DNA of 9,673 nucleotides from CAZTEB01 sp964612735. GTDB lineage: Bacteria > Patescibacteriota > Microgenomatia > UBA1400 > PJMF01. The notes below the pieces were generated by a model that searched no databases, was not told the DNA's origin, and saw nothing but the letters and a program-made list of their open reading frames with translations. The position numbers and the translations under genes are program-made. Where the stretch lies: positions 1-9,673 of the forward strand of contig CAZTEB010000037.1 of assembly GCA_964612735.1 (NCBI GenBank). The letters run 5' to 3'. Below are positions 1 through 6,706 of the stretch, piece by piece. Within the stretch, counting starts at the first letter, position 1, and every line of letters begins with the position of its first letter.

Positions 1-592
1 CCTCCCCCTTGAGATATCCATAGGCATATGAAGCTGAAATCTCGTATGAAGCTTCTTTGATACCAGCTTCTTCCCCCCTGGTTTCACTGAGCAGGGTAGC
101 TTTCCACTCTCTACGCTCGAAGTAGCGGCTATACATTCGTTGTAGCATCTCAGCCCAGTCCATTGCTTCGGTGCCACCCTGACCTGGATGAATCGAGATG
201 ATGGCTCCTTCGCTATCGTATGGGCCGTCTAGAAACTGATTTAGTTCAAGTGTTTTGAGTGCTTTTTCGAGCTGATCGAGTTTGGAAGCAAGCTCGCTAG
301 TGGTTTGGTCGTAGTCCGGGTGGTCTTCACTACTTTCTTCCAAAAGCTCTACTAAAGTCTGGACGTCATCGAGCAGGGTTCTGGTCGTCGTGATTTGACT
401 TAGCTGCTCCTTGAGTGAGGAGAGCTGCTGCATGACGCGCTGAGCTCCAGCCGTTTGCCAAAAGTCAGGTTCGAGTGTCTGTTGCTCGAGCTGATCGTGC
501 TGTTGTTGAAACTCGTCTTGATTGGTTGAAGCCAGCAGTTTTTCTGCTGTATCCACCAGCTCTTTAACTTGATCTCTCACCTGTTGCTTCAT
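1..592 (-). CDS. prfB: Peptide chain release factor 2, partial (3' end outside window)
   Basis: Release factor 2 recognises UAA and UGA stop codons in the ribosomal A site and triggers release of the finished protein. 197 residues are visible, from the ATG at 590-592 to the window edge. They cover the helical N-terminal domain (about 1-115, rich in Gln, Leu and Glu, with the typical PDFW at 42-45) and the start of the PCRF/codon-recognition region: HPGQGGTEAMDW at 135-146, then LQRMYSRY and, near the edge, YAYGYLKGE. The SPF anticodon-like tripeptide and the GGQ catalytic motif lie outside the window. DW after GGTEA favours RF2 over RF1. The N-terminus has no CTTTGAC-type slippery stop, so the usual programmed +1 frameshift appears absent. 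The gene starts 19 bases after the DUF4012 stop and has no Shine-Dalgarno sequence; an extended -10 lies just upstream. Confidence 0.95.
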   Translation of the reverse strand, partial: MKQQVRDQVKELVDTAEKLLASTNQDEFQQQHDQLEQQTLEPDFWQTAGAQRVMQQLSSLKEQLSQITTTRTLLDDVQTLVELLEESSEDHPDYDQTTSELASKLDQLEKALKTLELNQFLDGPYDSEGAIISIHPGQGGTEAMDWAEMLQRMYSRYFERREWKATLLSETRGEEAGIKEASYEISASYAYGYLKGE

Positions 593-601
593 GGTGGCAG
601 T

Positions 602-610
602 ATTGTAGCA
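602..610 (-). promoter_or_regulatory. Extended -10 promoter for a leaderless prfB mRNA
   Basis: On the minus strand TACAAT (607-602) is preceded by TGC (610-608), giving an extended -10 of the TGnTATAAT type. It lies wholly inside the 19-base gap between the DUF4012 stop and the prfB ATG. Nine bases separate the hexamer from the ATG, so a start at the usual distance falls near 595, giving a leader of about three bases (ACC). No -35 is recognisable at 16-18 bp spacing, which extended -10 promoters can tolerate. The position is inference from sequence. Confidence 0.55.
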
Positions 611-611
611 C

Positions 612-2225
612 CTATCTGGTAGCTGATGTTTTTAGCTCTAGTACCACATCTTGTTCAAGCAAGTGGTGGTACTGTTCACCGGCGTAGTTGATGATGATGG
701 GCGTGGGTGAAAGGCCTGATTGCTTCTGAAGGGTGAGGTGAGGAGCTTGAGAGCTTGGGGTAGTGAGTTCAATGGTGACGTTACTTGTATTGGCAGCAGG
801 AACTTGCATTAAAAAGCCGATTTGCTGCAGCTCCTCCCCAGCATCTGTGGTAACAAGATTAGATCTCCAGGTGATATCCTGATCGCCGTGCATGACGTTA
901 GCGACTTGATACGTCGTCGGAATCAGAAGTCGTTGGTAGTTCGTGTATCCAAGTTCAGTTTCTGTGGAGTGATGATTGATGAACTCTGCTTCGATAGTGC
1001 TGGTGGTGTCACCAAGAGTTATTTCAAGCTGGCGGGATATGGCGCTATTAGCTTTATTGATGCCCACATTTGACTCGATCCAGTAGAGATAATAGCCATC
1101 TGAAGGAGGCAGAGCTCTGCCTGCTACGTTGTATTGATCCCAGATAGTTTGAGCAATAGGATCATGGCTGTAGAGTTGGATGTCTTTATGCTCGAGTCCA
1201 GTTTTAATAACGTCAGCTAATCTCATAGTTTGATCGGCATCAAGTTGAGCTGCTTGTAGCTTCAGCTGCGTAAAGACACTTTCTAAAAAGTGGACTTTTT
1301 GTTTGCTACCAGCAAAAAATTCGTCGCGATCAGCTCGGGCTTGTGTGAGAATGTTACTTGGTGTGACGGTGATGCCGTAATCAGGAAGATAGAGCTCTCC
1401 CACGACTTCGAGTAGTGCTACTAGTACCTGAGAATTTATCGCTACGACTCCATCGATGTCTGTGACGCCTCCTAGTGCCATAAACTGTAGTACTTGTTGT
1501 GCGCTGGTGGGAAAGTCGGGTGACCAGTTGGCGTCGGGTAGCCTTAGGCCATTGCCGCCACTCAGGTACTCTTCAACTCCAGGTGGTGCTGGGTAGTACC
1601 CAGTGAATTGACCATCAGGTTCATAGATGTCTTGAAATGACAGCTGTCGTATCTTGCCGTGATCTAGCTCAAGTAGCGCATATGAGCCGATGAAGCCACC
1701 CGTGGCTCGTAGTTCGTCACTGTTCTGAAAGAAAATGAGGTAGCGTTGTTTGGTTTGGGTGATATGTTGCAGCAGCTGCACCAAGTCACTGGCTTGTGTG
1801 AGATGGGTAGTTGCCTGAGATTGATGAGTACTGCTTAACAGCCAACTTTGCTCAACGTCAGCTGTTAATCGTTGTAACATAAAGCTCAACTGTTCGAGTG
1901 TGGAAGACTCAATGAGTGGTTGAGTTGTGTCGGCACTGGAAAGTGCAGTGCTGGCCGATAGAGCTTGAAGGCGAAGCTGGTGAATAAGGGGGGGTAGCTC
2001 AAGTAATTGTACCCAAAGTCGAGCATCTGAAAGCTGTTGAAAGGTAACTTGATTTAAAAATCGAGCGACAGGTAGTGCGCTTTTTGAAGTGGTAATAGCT
2101 TCAGCAGTTTCAAATCTTTCGAGATGGCGTACTGTGGCTCGAGTAGTAAAACCAGCCCAAACCAACGAAAGTGCGACTAAGCAGAAACCTAGTCCTGCCA
2201 CGAGGCCGACAAACGTTCTGGTCAT
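612..2225 (-). CDS. DUF4012 membrane-anchored protein
   Basis: 537 residues. One hydrophobic helix at about 5-26, followed by basic residues, suggests an anchor with most of the protein outside the cell; there is no lipobox. Residues 40-160 are helical and Leu/Gln-rich. The DUF4012 core begins at RYLIFFQNSDELRATGGFIG (161-180) and continues through DANWSPDFPTSA (231-242) and DIDGVVAIN (256-264). The last 200 residues look like a beta-rich domain containing YTNYQRLLIP. The biochemical function of DUF4012 is not known to me; members are frequent in CPR bacteria and also occur near surface-polysaccharide genes. It begins 12 bases after the cyclophilin stop and ends 19 bases before prfB, so co-transcription is likely. 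No Shine-Dalgarno is seen, but a TATAAC lies five bases before the ATG. Confidence is high for the family and low for any role. Confidence 0.88.
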   Translation of the reverse strand: MTRTFVGLVAGLGFCLVALSLVWAGFTTRATVRHLERFETAEAITTSKSALPVARFLNQVTFQQLSDARLWVQLLELPPLIHQLRLQALSASTALSSADTTQPLIESSTLEQLSFMLQRLTADVEQSWLLSSTHQSQATTHLTQASDLVQLLQHITQTKQRYLIFFQNSDELRATGGFIGSYALLELDHGKIRQLSFQDIYEPDGQFTGYYPAPPGVEEYLSGGNGLRLPDANWSPDFPTSAQQVLQFMALGGVTDIDGVVAINSQVLVALLEVVGELYLPDYGITVTPSNILTQARADRDEFFAGSKQKVHFLESVFTQLKLQAAQLDADQTMRLADVIKTGLEHKDIQLYSHDPIAQTIWDQYNVAGRALPPSDGYYLYWIESNVGINKANSAISRQLEITLGDTTSTIEAEFINHHSTETELGYTNYQRLLIPTTYQVANVMHGDQDITWRSNLVTTDAGEELQQIGFLMQVPAANTSNVTIELTTPSSQAPHLTLQKQSGLSPTPIIINYAGEQYHHLLEQDVVLELKTSATR

Positions 2226-2230
2226 TACAA

Positions 2231-2236
2231 GTTATA
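2231..2236 (-). promoter_or_regulatory. Possible -10 box before the DUF4012 gene
   Basis: TATAAC (2236-2231 on the minus strand) lies five bases upstream of the ATG in the 12-base gap after the cyclophilin gene. The spacing resembles the leaderless promoters elsewhere in the window but is slightly short, and the hexamer is one base from consensus. No -35 or TGn extension is visible. An AT-rich gap could produce this by chance, so it is a weak call. Confidence 0.25.
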
Positions 2237-2237
2237 A

Positions 2238-2894
2238 CTATTCTTCATAGGTGATAGCCTCAATGGTATCACCGATCTCAATTGCCTTAACTATGTCCAT
2301 GCCAGAGACTACTTCTCCGAAGTTGGTGTACTGACCGGTAAGCCAACTACAGTCTTTGGTGCAGATGAAAAACTGAGAGTCATTGCTTATCTCAATGTTG
2401 CCGCCTCGAGCAACGCCCAAGCTGCCTTCTTTGAATGGCACATCGCTCAGTTCAGTGGGGAGTGGTCCACCTCCAGTGCCATTACCAAGGGGGTCTCCTC
2501 CTTGCACCACCCAGTCTTCGACTCGATGAAAAGTAAGGCCTTGGTAATACTCACTCTTTGCTTTCTGAAGAAAGTTTTGAACGGTGCCAGGTGCAGTATC
2601 AGCGTAAAGCTGGACCACTACGTCTCCTTTGCTAGTTGTAATGGTTGCCTGGCTGGCGCTAATGGGTGATTGGTTGTTCACGGTCTCTCCTTGTTGTAAA
2701 GTAGTACTTGGTTGTTGTATCGCATATGATGACGACTGGGGCACGGTGCTGGGATCAATACCTTGATTGGCGTCTAGTTGCTCACTGTCTAGTGTAATGT
2801 TAGTCTCTTGAGGATTGGGAGGAGTGCAAGCTGTTAGGACAGCGGCAGCGGCTATTAAGGTTATGCTTACTATGATTCGAGTACTGTGTGTCAT
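2238..2894 (-). CDS. Cyclophilin-type peptidyl-prolyl cis-trans isomerase, lipoprotein
   Basis: Speeds cis-trans isomerisation of X-Pro bonds, probably in proteins folding outside the membrane. 218 residues. Residues 1-23 are a lipoprotein signal peptide: short basic N-region, Ala-rich core, and lipobox LTAC with Cys23 as the lipidated residue. A Gln/Ser/Thr-rich linker of about 60 residues follows. The cyclophilin domain spans about 82-217, with GLTFHRV (119-125; Arg124 matches the catalytic Arg), VQGGDPLGNGTGGG (130-143), NDSQFFI (171-177) and LTGQYTNFGEV (185-195). The domain is the compact bacterial type. Two cysteines, 178 and 182, lie in the loop after QFFI. It diverges from the MFS gene across a 49-base gap and is the first gene of a likely group with DUF4012 and prfB. 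The ATG gives a complete signal peptide and sits 10 bases after a -10 box. Confidence 0.93.
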   Translation of the reverse strand: MTHSTRIIVSITLIAAAAVLTACTPPNPQETNITLDSEQLDANQGIDPSTVPQSSSYAIQQPSTTLQQGETVNNQSPISASQATITTSKGDVVVQLYADTAPGTVQNFLQKAKSEYYQGLTFHRVEDWVVQGGDPLGNGTGGGPLPTELSDVPFKEGSLGVARGGNIEISNDSQFFICTKDCSWLTGQYTNFGEVVSGMDIVKAIEIGDTIEAITYEE

Positions 2895-2904
2895 GCAGGT
2901 GTTG

Positions 2905-2912
2905 AGTATACT
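2905..2912. promoter_or_regulatory. Palindromic bidirectional -10 (AGTATACT)
   Basis: The 8-base palindrome AGTATACT contains TATACT on both strands: 2907-2912 on plus (toward the MFS gene) and 2910-2905 on minus (toward the cyclophilin gene). It is the only good -10 in the 49-base divergent gap. On minus it ends 10 bases before the ATG, giving a leader of about four bases. On plus the predicted start is near 2919, giving a leader of about 25 bases that contains the Shine-Dalgarno. The -35 match is poor (about 2 of 6) on both sides. Symmetric -10 elements driving divergent transcription are known in bacteria; use here is inferred. Confidence 0.5.
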
Positions 2913-2932
2913 ACTGATCTTCAGCGAGCGCT

Positions 2933-2937
2933 AGGAA
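2933..2937 (+). promoter_or_regulatory. Shine-Dalgarno of the MFS gene
   Basis: AGGAA lies six bases upstream of the ATG at 2944, a good spacing, and supports that start. Confidence 0.6.
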
Positions 2938-2943
2938 ACAAGT

Positions 2944-4206
2944 ATGTTTGTCACACACACATTTTTATCTACCAGACTTGAGCGTGAGTTGCGGTTTTTT
3001 CGCTCTTTGAGTGGTGGTGCTCAGCGATTACTGCTTTCGACAGTATTGTTCGAGTTGAGTGCTCCCATGCTACACATCTTTGTGAATGCTTTCATATATC
3101 GCCAAACTGGCACTTTTACAGCAGTGGCGGCTTATAACGTGGGTTACTTTTGTGCCATAGCTATCTTTTTCTACGTTAATAGTTTTTTGCTCGAGCGCGT
3201 TCGCCAATCAAGACTAGTTTCGTTTGGTTTGGTGGGACAGGGCATAGTGATAAGCACCCTAATGTATATGTCGGAGATCTCACTTGTCAGTAGTGTATTC
3301 TTCGGCTTTTTGGGTGGTATACCGGCTGCGCTGTATTGGGGTAATCGCCACTTATTGACGAGTGAAGTTACTACTGATCAAGAGCGCACTTACTTTTTTG
3401 GACTCGAGGAAGTCTTGGCCACTTTGGCAGGAATACTATCACCGTTTGTAATTGGGCTCTTTTTACACTGGACAGTAATGGTTAGGGGATTAAGCTTGGA
3501 GCAAGGATATCAGGTGGTGTCGCTGGTAAGTATTCTGCTCTTGCTAGCTTCAGCTCGAAGTATCAGCAGTATTTCTACACCACTACGTAGCTTTTCCAAG
3601 CACACTCTAGGTAAAAGCTCTAGAGTGTGGAACTGGGTGCGCTTTGGTGAAGTTTGCATTGGTATCTCTAATGGCCTTAATACGTTCATCGGGGCTTTGG
3701 TAGTATTTCTGCTCCTGGGCAGTGAGCAAGAGCTTGGCATCACTCAATCAGTCGCGGCTCTAGTGACTGCAGCAAGTCTCTATGTGGTTGCTCGCAAACT
3801 TAAGCCAAGTGGGCGACTGTTATTTTTGTTGGTTGGGTTGATGGTGAACCTAGCATTTTCACTCTATTTCTCAGTTGTATTTACCGCTTTGAGTGCCGTC
3901 ATTTTCATTGTAGCTTACGAGCTGTCTATCAAGTTTATGTGGTCGGTTGGTCATACGCCGCTGTTGTATTACATAATTGACGCTCAGGATGATGGTGATA
4001 GTACTGACAACTATGTCTATTTCGTCGATCGTGAAGTATTTCTAAACGCAGGTCGAGTGTTAGGCTTAGGAATATTTTTCTATGTGCTGAGTATGTTCGA
4101 GCAAGCTACTGCTGTGCGAGTGATCGTGGTGGTCACTGCCGTCCTTCAGTTTGGTGTGGCGGTTGGAGACGGTCGAGCTTTACAGCTGCAAAAAACCCGA
4201 CGCTAG
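2944..4206 (+). CDS. MFS-type multi-pass membrane transporter, substrate unknown
   Basis: 420 residues with about twelve hydrophobic segments in two groups of six: roughly 29-52, 58-82, 90-110, 113-132, 155-178, 187-206, then 243-260, 265-283, 291-312, 313-330, 365-384 and 388-408. They are separated by a polar loop at about 207-240 rich in Ser, Arg and Lys. This is the layout of the major facilitator superfamily. YWGNRHLLT (131-139) followed by an acidic and Arg-containing loop (QERTYFFGLEE) looks like a conserved core motif of one MFS subgroup, but I cannot name a substrate. It is the only plus-strand gene here, divergent from the cyclophilin gene and convergent with ddl. The ATG has a Shine-Dalgarno, and the TAG stop lies in the loop of the terminator hairpin that serves the opposite strand. 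Confidence 0.8.
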   Translation: MFVTHTFLSTRLERELRFFRSLSGGAQRLLLSTVLFELSAPMLHIFVNAFIYRQTGTFTAVAAYNVGYFCAIAIFFYVNSFLLERVRQSRLVSFGLVGQGIVISTLMYMSEISLVSSVFFGFLGGIPAALYWGNRHLLTSEVTTDQERTYFFGLEEVLATLAGILSPFVIGLFLHWTVMVRGLSLEQGYQVVSLVSILLLLASARSISSISTPLRSFSKHTLGKSSRVWNWVRFGEVCIGISNGLNTFIGALVVFLLLGSEQELGITQSVAALVTAASLYVVARKLKPSGRLLFLLVGLMVNLAFSLYFSVVFTALSAVIFIVAYELSIKFMWSVGHTPLLYYIIDAQDDGDSTDNYVYFVDREVFLNAGRVLGLGIFFYVLSMFEQATAVRVIVVVTAVLQFGVAVGDGRALQLQKTRR

Positions 4207-4216
4207 GTCGGGGTTT
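4190..4216 (-). terminator. Intrinsic terminator of the ddl operon, overlapping the MFS 3' end
   Basis: AAACCCGAC (4193-4201) pairs with GTCGGGGTTT (4207-4216), with one extra G, around the five-base loop GCTAG. On the minus strand the hairpin is followed by six T residues (4195-4190), and it begins about 20 bases after the ddl stop, so it is a good terminator for ddl. On plus only three T residues follow, so termination of the MFS mRNA would be weaker. The MFS stop codon TAG (4204-4206) is in the loop. Confidence 0.8.
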
Positions 4217-4237
4217 GCACTCACCGCCTGCGTGTGG

Positions 4238-5341
4238 TTACACTGAGCTCTTCTCAAGCACATTACTCTCGAAAGAGGTTGTCAGCTCTTCAGTTTGTCG
4301 TTGGCGTTGTTCTGCTACTTCAACTAGCTTATCGATCAATTCAGGATACGAGACGTCAGTAGCATCCCATAGGTAGTAGCTCATGCTACCTGGTATGGTG
4401 TTTGGCTCGATCACGAACATTTCTTCCGTGGTGGGGTTGATGAAGAAATCGATTCTGATGACACCACTGCATCCTAGGACATGAAACACTCTCTGAGCTA
4501 ATTCTTGCACCTTTTGTGTAGCAGAGCTGCTGATCGGAGCAGGAATTCTTCTGGTGGCACTTGCCATGCCACTCTTTTTACCACCGCCACGCTGATACTT
4601 GTCGGCATAGCTGAGGAACTCATCGGCTTTAATTGGTTGTTCCGGGACAGAGGCTTGTGAGCTGCCTTCTAGTCCGAGTACCGAGACGTTAACTTCTATG
4701 CAGTCGGTGATTTCACGCTCGACGATAATCCTGTGATCATACCGCAGAACCTCATTTATGATTTTTTTGATCTCAGTATCACTAGCAACTTTCTGAATAC
4801 CGATGGTTGAGCCACCGTTGGCGGGCTTCACGAAGACAGGATAGCCAAGTTCTTTAATGTTCTGAGCGATAACTTCAGGTTCTGTTTGCCATTGATGCTT
4901 AGTAAACCAAGTATACTCAGGCTGAGCAATCTGTTCAGCAGCTAAGACTTGTCTGAGAACTATTTTGTCAAAACAGATAGCTGAGCTGGTTACACCAGGG
5001 CCTTGATATGGTATTCCAGCTAGCTCTAGGGCGCCTTGGACATTACCTGATTCACCGTACGCACCGTGGAAACAGAGGATGGCTACATCAATCTCAGCGT
5101 CATCCTTATTTAGTGACAAAGAAAAAGGCTTGAGCCCCTCTGGCTGAAAGAGATCGATTGAAGCAAAATAGTTGGTATCAAGTAGCTGCTCTCCTGTCCA
5201 CCACGTGCCAGATTTATCGATGTAGATGGGTAGTACTTGATACTTTTCAGGATCAGCTTGTTTCATAAGCTGAACGGCTGTGATCACTGAAATTTCGTGT
5301 TCGACGGTAATACCACCGAAAAAAACTGCAAGCTTCTTCAT
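4238..5341 (-). CDS. ddl: D-alanine--D-alanine ligase
   Basis: ATP-grasp enzyme that joins two D-alanines in the cytoplasm for use by MurF in peptidoglycan precursor synthesis. 367 residues, a normal length. The N-terminal domain has FFGGITVEHEISV (7-19; Glu14 matches the catalytic Glu) and HGAYGESGNVQG (92-103), close to family signature 1. The ATP-binding part has VFVKPANGGSTIG (169-181), the omega loop has the pair Lys248-Tyr249, and the metal and substrate site has GVIRIDFF (Arg296, Asp298) and IEPNTIPGS (Glu312, Asn314). Lys-Tyr in the omega loop favours D-Ala-D-Ala over D-Ala-D-lactate. The loop after PG is SMSYYLW, not the MTSHSLVP of E. coli DdlB, so it belongs to a divergent branch. 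Last gene of the group, 45 bases after the MurF-like gene. The start is fixed by AAGGAG six bases upstream. Confidence 0.94.
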   Translation of the reverse strand: MKKLAVFFGGITVEHEISVITAVQLMKQADPEKYQVLPIYIDKSGTWWTGEQLLDTNYFASIDLFQPEGLKPFSLSLNKDDAEIDVAILCFHGAYGESGNVQGALELAGIPYQGPGVTSSAICFDKIVLRQVLAAEQIAQPEYTWFTKHQWQTEPEVIAQNIKELGYPVFVKPANGGSTIGIQKVASDTEIKKIINEVLRYDHRIIVEREITDCIEVNVSVLGLEGSSQASVPEQPIKADEFLSYADKYQRGGGKKSGMASATRRIPAPISSSATQKVQELAQRVFHVLGCSGVIRIDFFINPTTEEMFVIEPNTIPGSMSYYLWDATDVSYPELIDKLVEVAEQRQRQTEELTTSFESNVLEKSSV

Positions 5342-5347
5342 ACTATT

Positions 5348-5353
5348 CTCCTT
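5348..5353 (-). promoter_or_regulatory. Shine-Dalgarno of ddl
   Basis: AAGGAG on the minus strand lies six bases before the ddl ATG. It is the strongest ribosome binding site in the window and decides the ddl start. Confidence 0.8.
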
Positions 5354-5386
5354 GGGCCGAGTAGTTGGTGGTGTGGCTTAGTGGTA

Positions 5387-6706
5387 TTAGACGTATATCT
5401 CTCGATAGCCACCCTCAAACAACACCACGCCATTTGGTTTGACGAAAGACTCTGCTTTGGCAAAGGCTTCATCAATATCTTTGCCAATCATAACATGATC
5501 CTTGTGACCTCCCGCGCTAATAAAACCTTTGACAATATCATGCACCCAAGGAGAGTTAACCAGTCCTAGGTACTCGGTATAAGTGGGTAAGAGTTTACCA
5601 AAGGCTTCATGTATCTGATGTGTTTGCTTGCCAAGTTCGGTGAATCCGGCGGTGATGACGAGAGCTCTGTCTTTAGTTGCCAACTGCTGTAGTAACTGCA
5701 ATGAGGCGACGGCAGCATCTGGGTTTGTGTTATAGCTGTTATCAAGAATCACTACGTTATTTGCAGCAAAGTGAGGTTGATGGCGGCGTTCTATATAAGG
5801 GACCGTAGTTAGTTTGCTAACTATGGTAGCCGGCTTTATATCGAGTTTTTGAGCTAGCCATATACTTACTAGAGCATTGCGAACTTGGTGCGCTCCAAAA
5901 AGTGGTAGGAAACCTGATAAGACCTGCTCCCCAATCTTGATTTTGTAGTCAGTGCCTCTTTTAGAAACGTCAGTGCCGATCACTTGAAGTTTGGAGTGGT
6001 CACTAGAGCCGTAGAGGGGCAGATTATATTCGCCAAAAAAGCGCTCATTCTCTTCAGCTAGCAAGATGTGTTTAGGATCCTGAGAGAGATGAGTCACCAG
6101 GTCTTTCATCTGATCAGCAATGGCTTCAACACTTCCAAATCGCTCGAGGTGTTGACGACCCAGGGGAGTAATTATGACTTCATCAGGATTTACTAGATTG
6201 GCGAGTGCTTTAATGTCGCCGTGATTAAACTCACCCATTTCAACCACGAAGACTTGGGTCGATAGTGGTAGCTCTCCTAATATTACTTTAGCTATGCCAA
6301 GAAGCGTGTTGTAGCTCTTGGGGGTAACTACCACTTGGAGTTCATCACCCAAGGCATGTTTGACGATGTGTTTTGTGGAGGTCTTGGCGTAACTGCCTGC
6401 TATAGCCACAACCTTCATGCCTCTAAGCTGGAGGATGCGAAGCTTCAGCATGGCGGGTGTGTAAAAGCTGAGGCGTAGCAAAGTTTCAATGGGCTGCACC
6501 ATAGTAAGTGCCAGAAGCAATGCAGTGGGAAGTGGTAGCCAAAAGAATAATAACGATAGTATTGAAATTACTCGAAGTTTCAGCGTCCATTTTTCTGGTG
6601 TTATTTTTGCCTCTTCTTGCTGATGGTTCTGAACCCATTTTGTAAAGTCTGCTCGGTCATACTCAGCCTGTTGCAGAATGGCTAGTAGGGTACTTTTGCT
6701 ACTCAT
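5387..6706 (-). CDS. MurF-like Mur ligase with a hydrophobic N-terminal segment
   Basis: Probably adds D-Ala-D-Ala to the UDP-MurNAc-tripeptide, as MurF does, using ATP. 439 residues. The N-terminus (1-90) is not the usual MurF substrate domain: a polar stretch is followed by a strongly hydrophobic one at about 46-70 (LFFWLPLPTALLLALTMV), suggesting a membrane hairpin or anchor. The central ATPase domain has GSYAKTSTK (104-112), TPKSYNTLLGI (128-138), EMGEFNHGDI (156-165) and PLGRQHLERFG (181-191). The C-terminal domain has FGAHQVRNAL (270-279), LDNSYNTNPDA (321-331, matching the MurF DDSYNANP) and AGFTELGKQTHQIH (353-366). The P-loop has Ala107 where Gly is usual. The start overlaps the hydrolase stop by 8 bases, with GAGGAG upstream. 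The ddl neighbour supports a MurF role; another amide ligase of the Mur family is possible. Confidence 0.87.
   Translation of the reverse strand: MSSKSTLLAILQQAEYDRADFTKWVQNHQQEEAKITPEKWTLKLRVISILSLLFFWLPLPTALLLALTMVQPIETLLRLSFYTPAMLKLRILQLRGMKVVAIAGSYAKTSTKHIVKHALGDELQVVVTPKSYNTLLGIAKVILGELPLSTQVFVVEMGEFNHGDIKALANLVNPDEVIITPLGRQHLERFGSVEAIADQMKDLVTHLSQDPKHILLAEENERFFGEYNLPLYGSSDHSKLQVIGTDVSKRGTDYKIKIGEQVLSGFLPLFGAHQVRNALVSIWLAQKLDIKPATIVSKLTTVPYIERRHQPHFAANNVVILDNSYNTNPDAAVASLQLLQQLATKDRALVITAGFTELGKQTHQIHEAFGKLLPTYTEYLGLVNSPWVHDIVKGFISAGGHKDHVMIGKDIDEAFAKAESFVKPNGVVLFEGGYREIYV

Noticed and set aside
590..598. GCCACCATG at the prfB start looks like a eukaryotic Kozak context.
   Set aside because: All genes are bacterial in type and packing; the match is short and explained by the leaderless start region.
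3510..3743. Minus-strand open frame inside the MFS gene.
   Set aside because: Its composition shows no domain and it is antisense to transmembrane codons; a shadow frame.
5297..5569. Plus-strand open frame bridging ddl and the MurF-like gene.
   Set aside because: It is antisense to two well-supported genes and has no family features.
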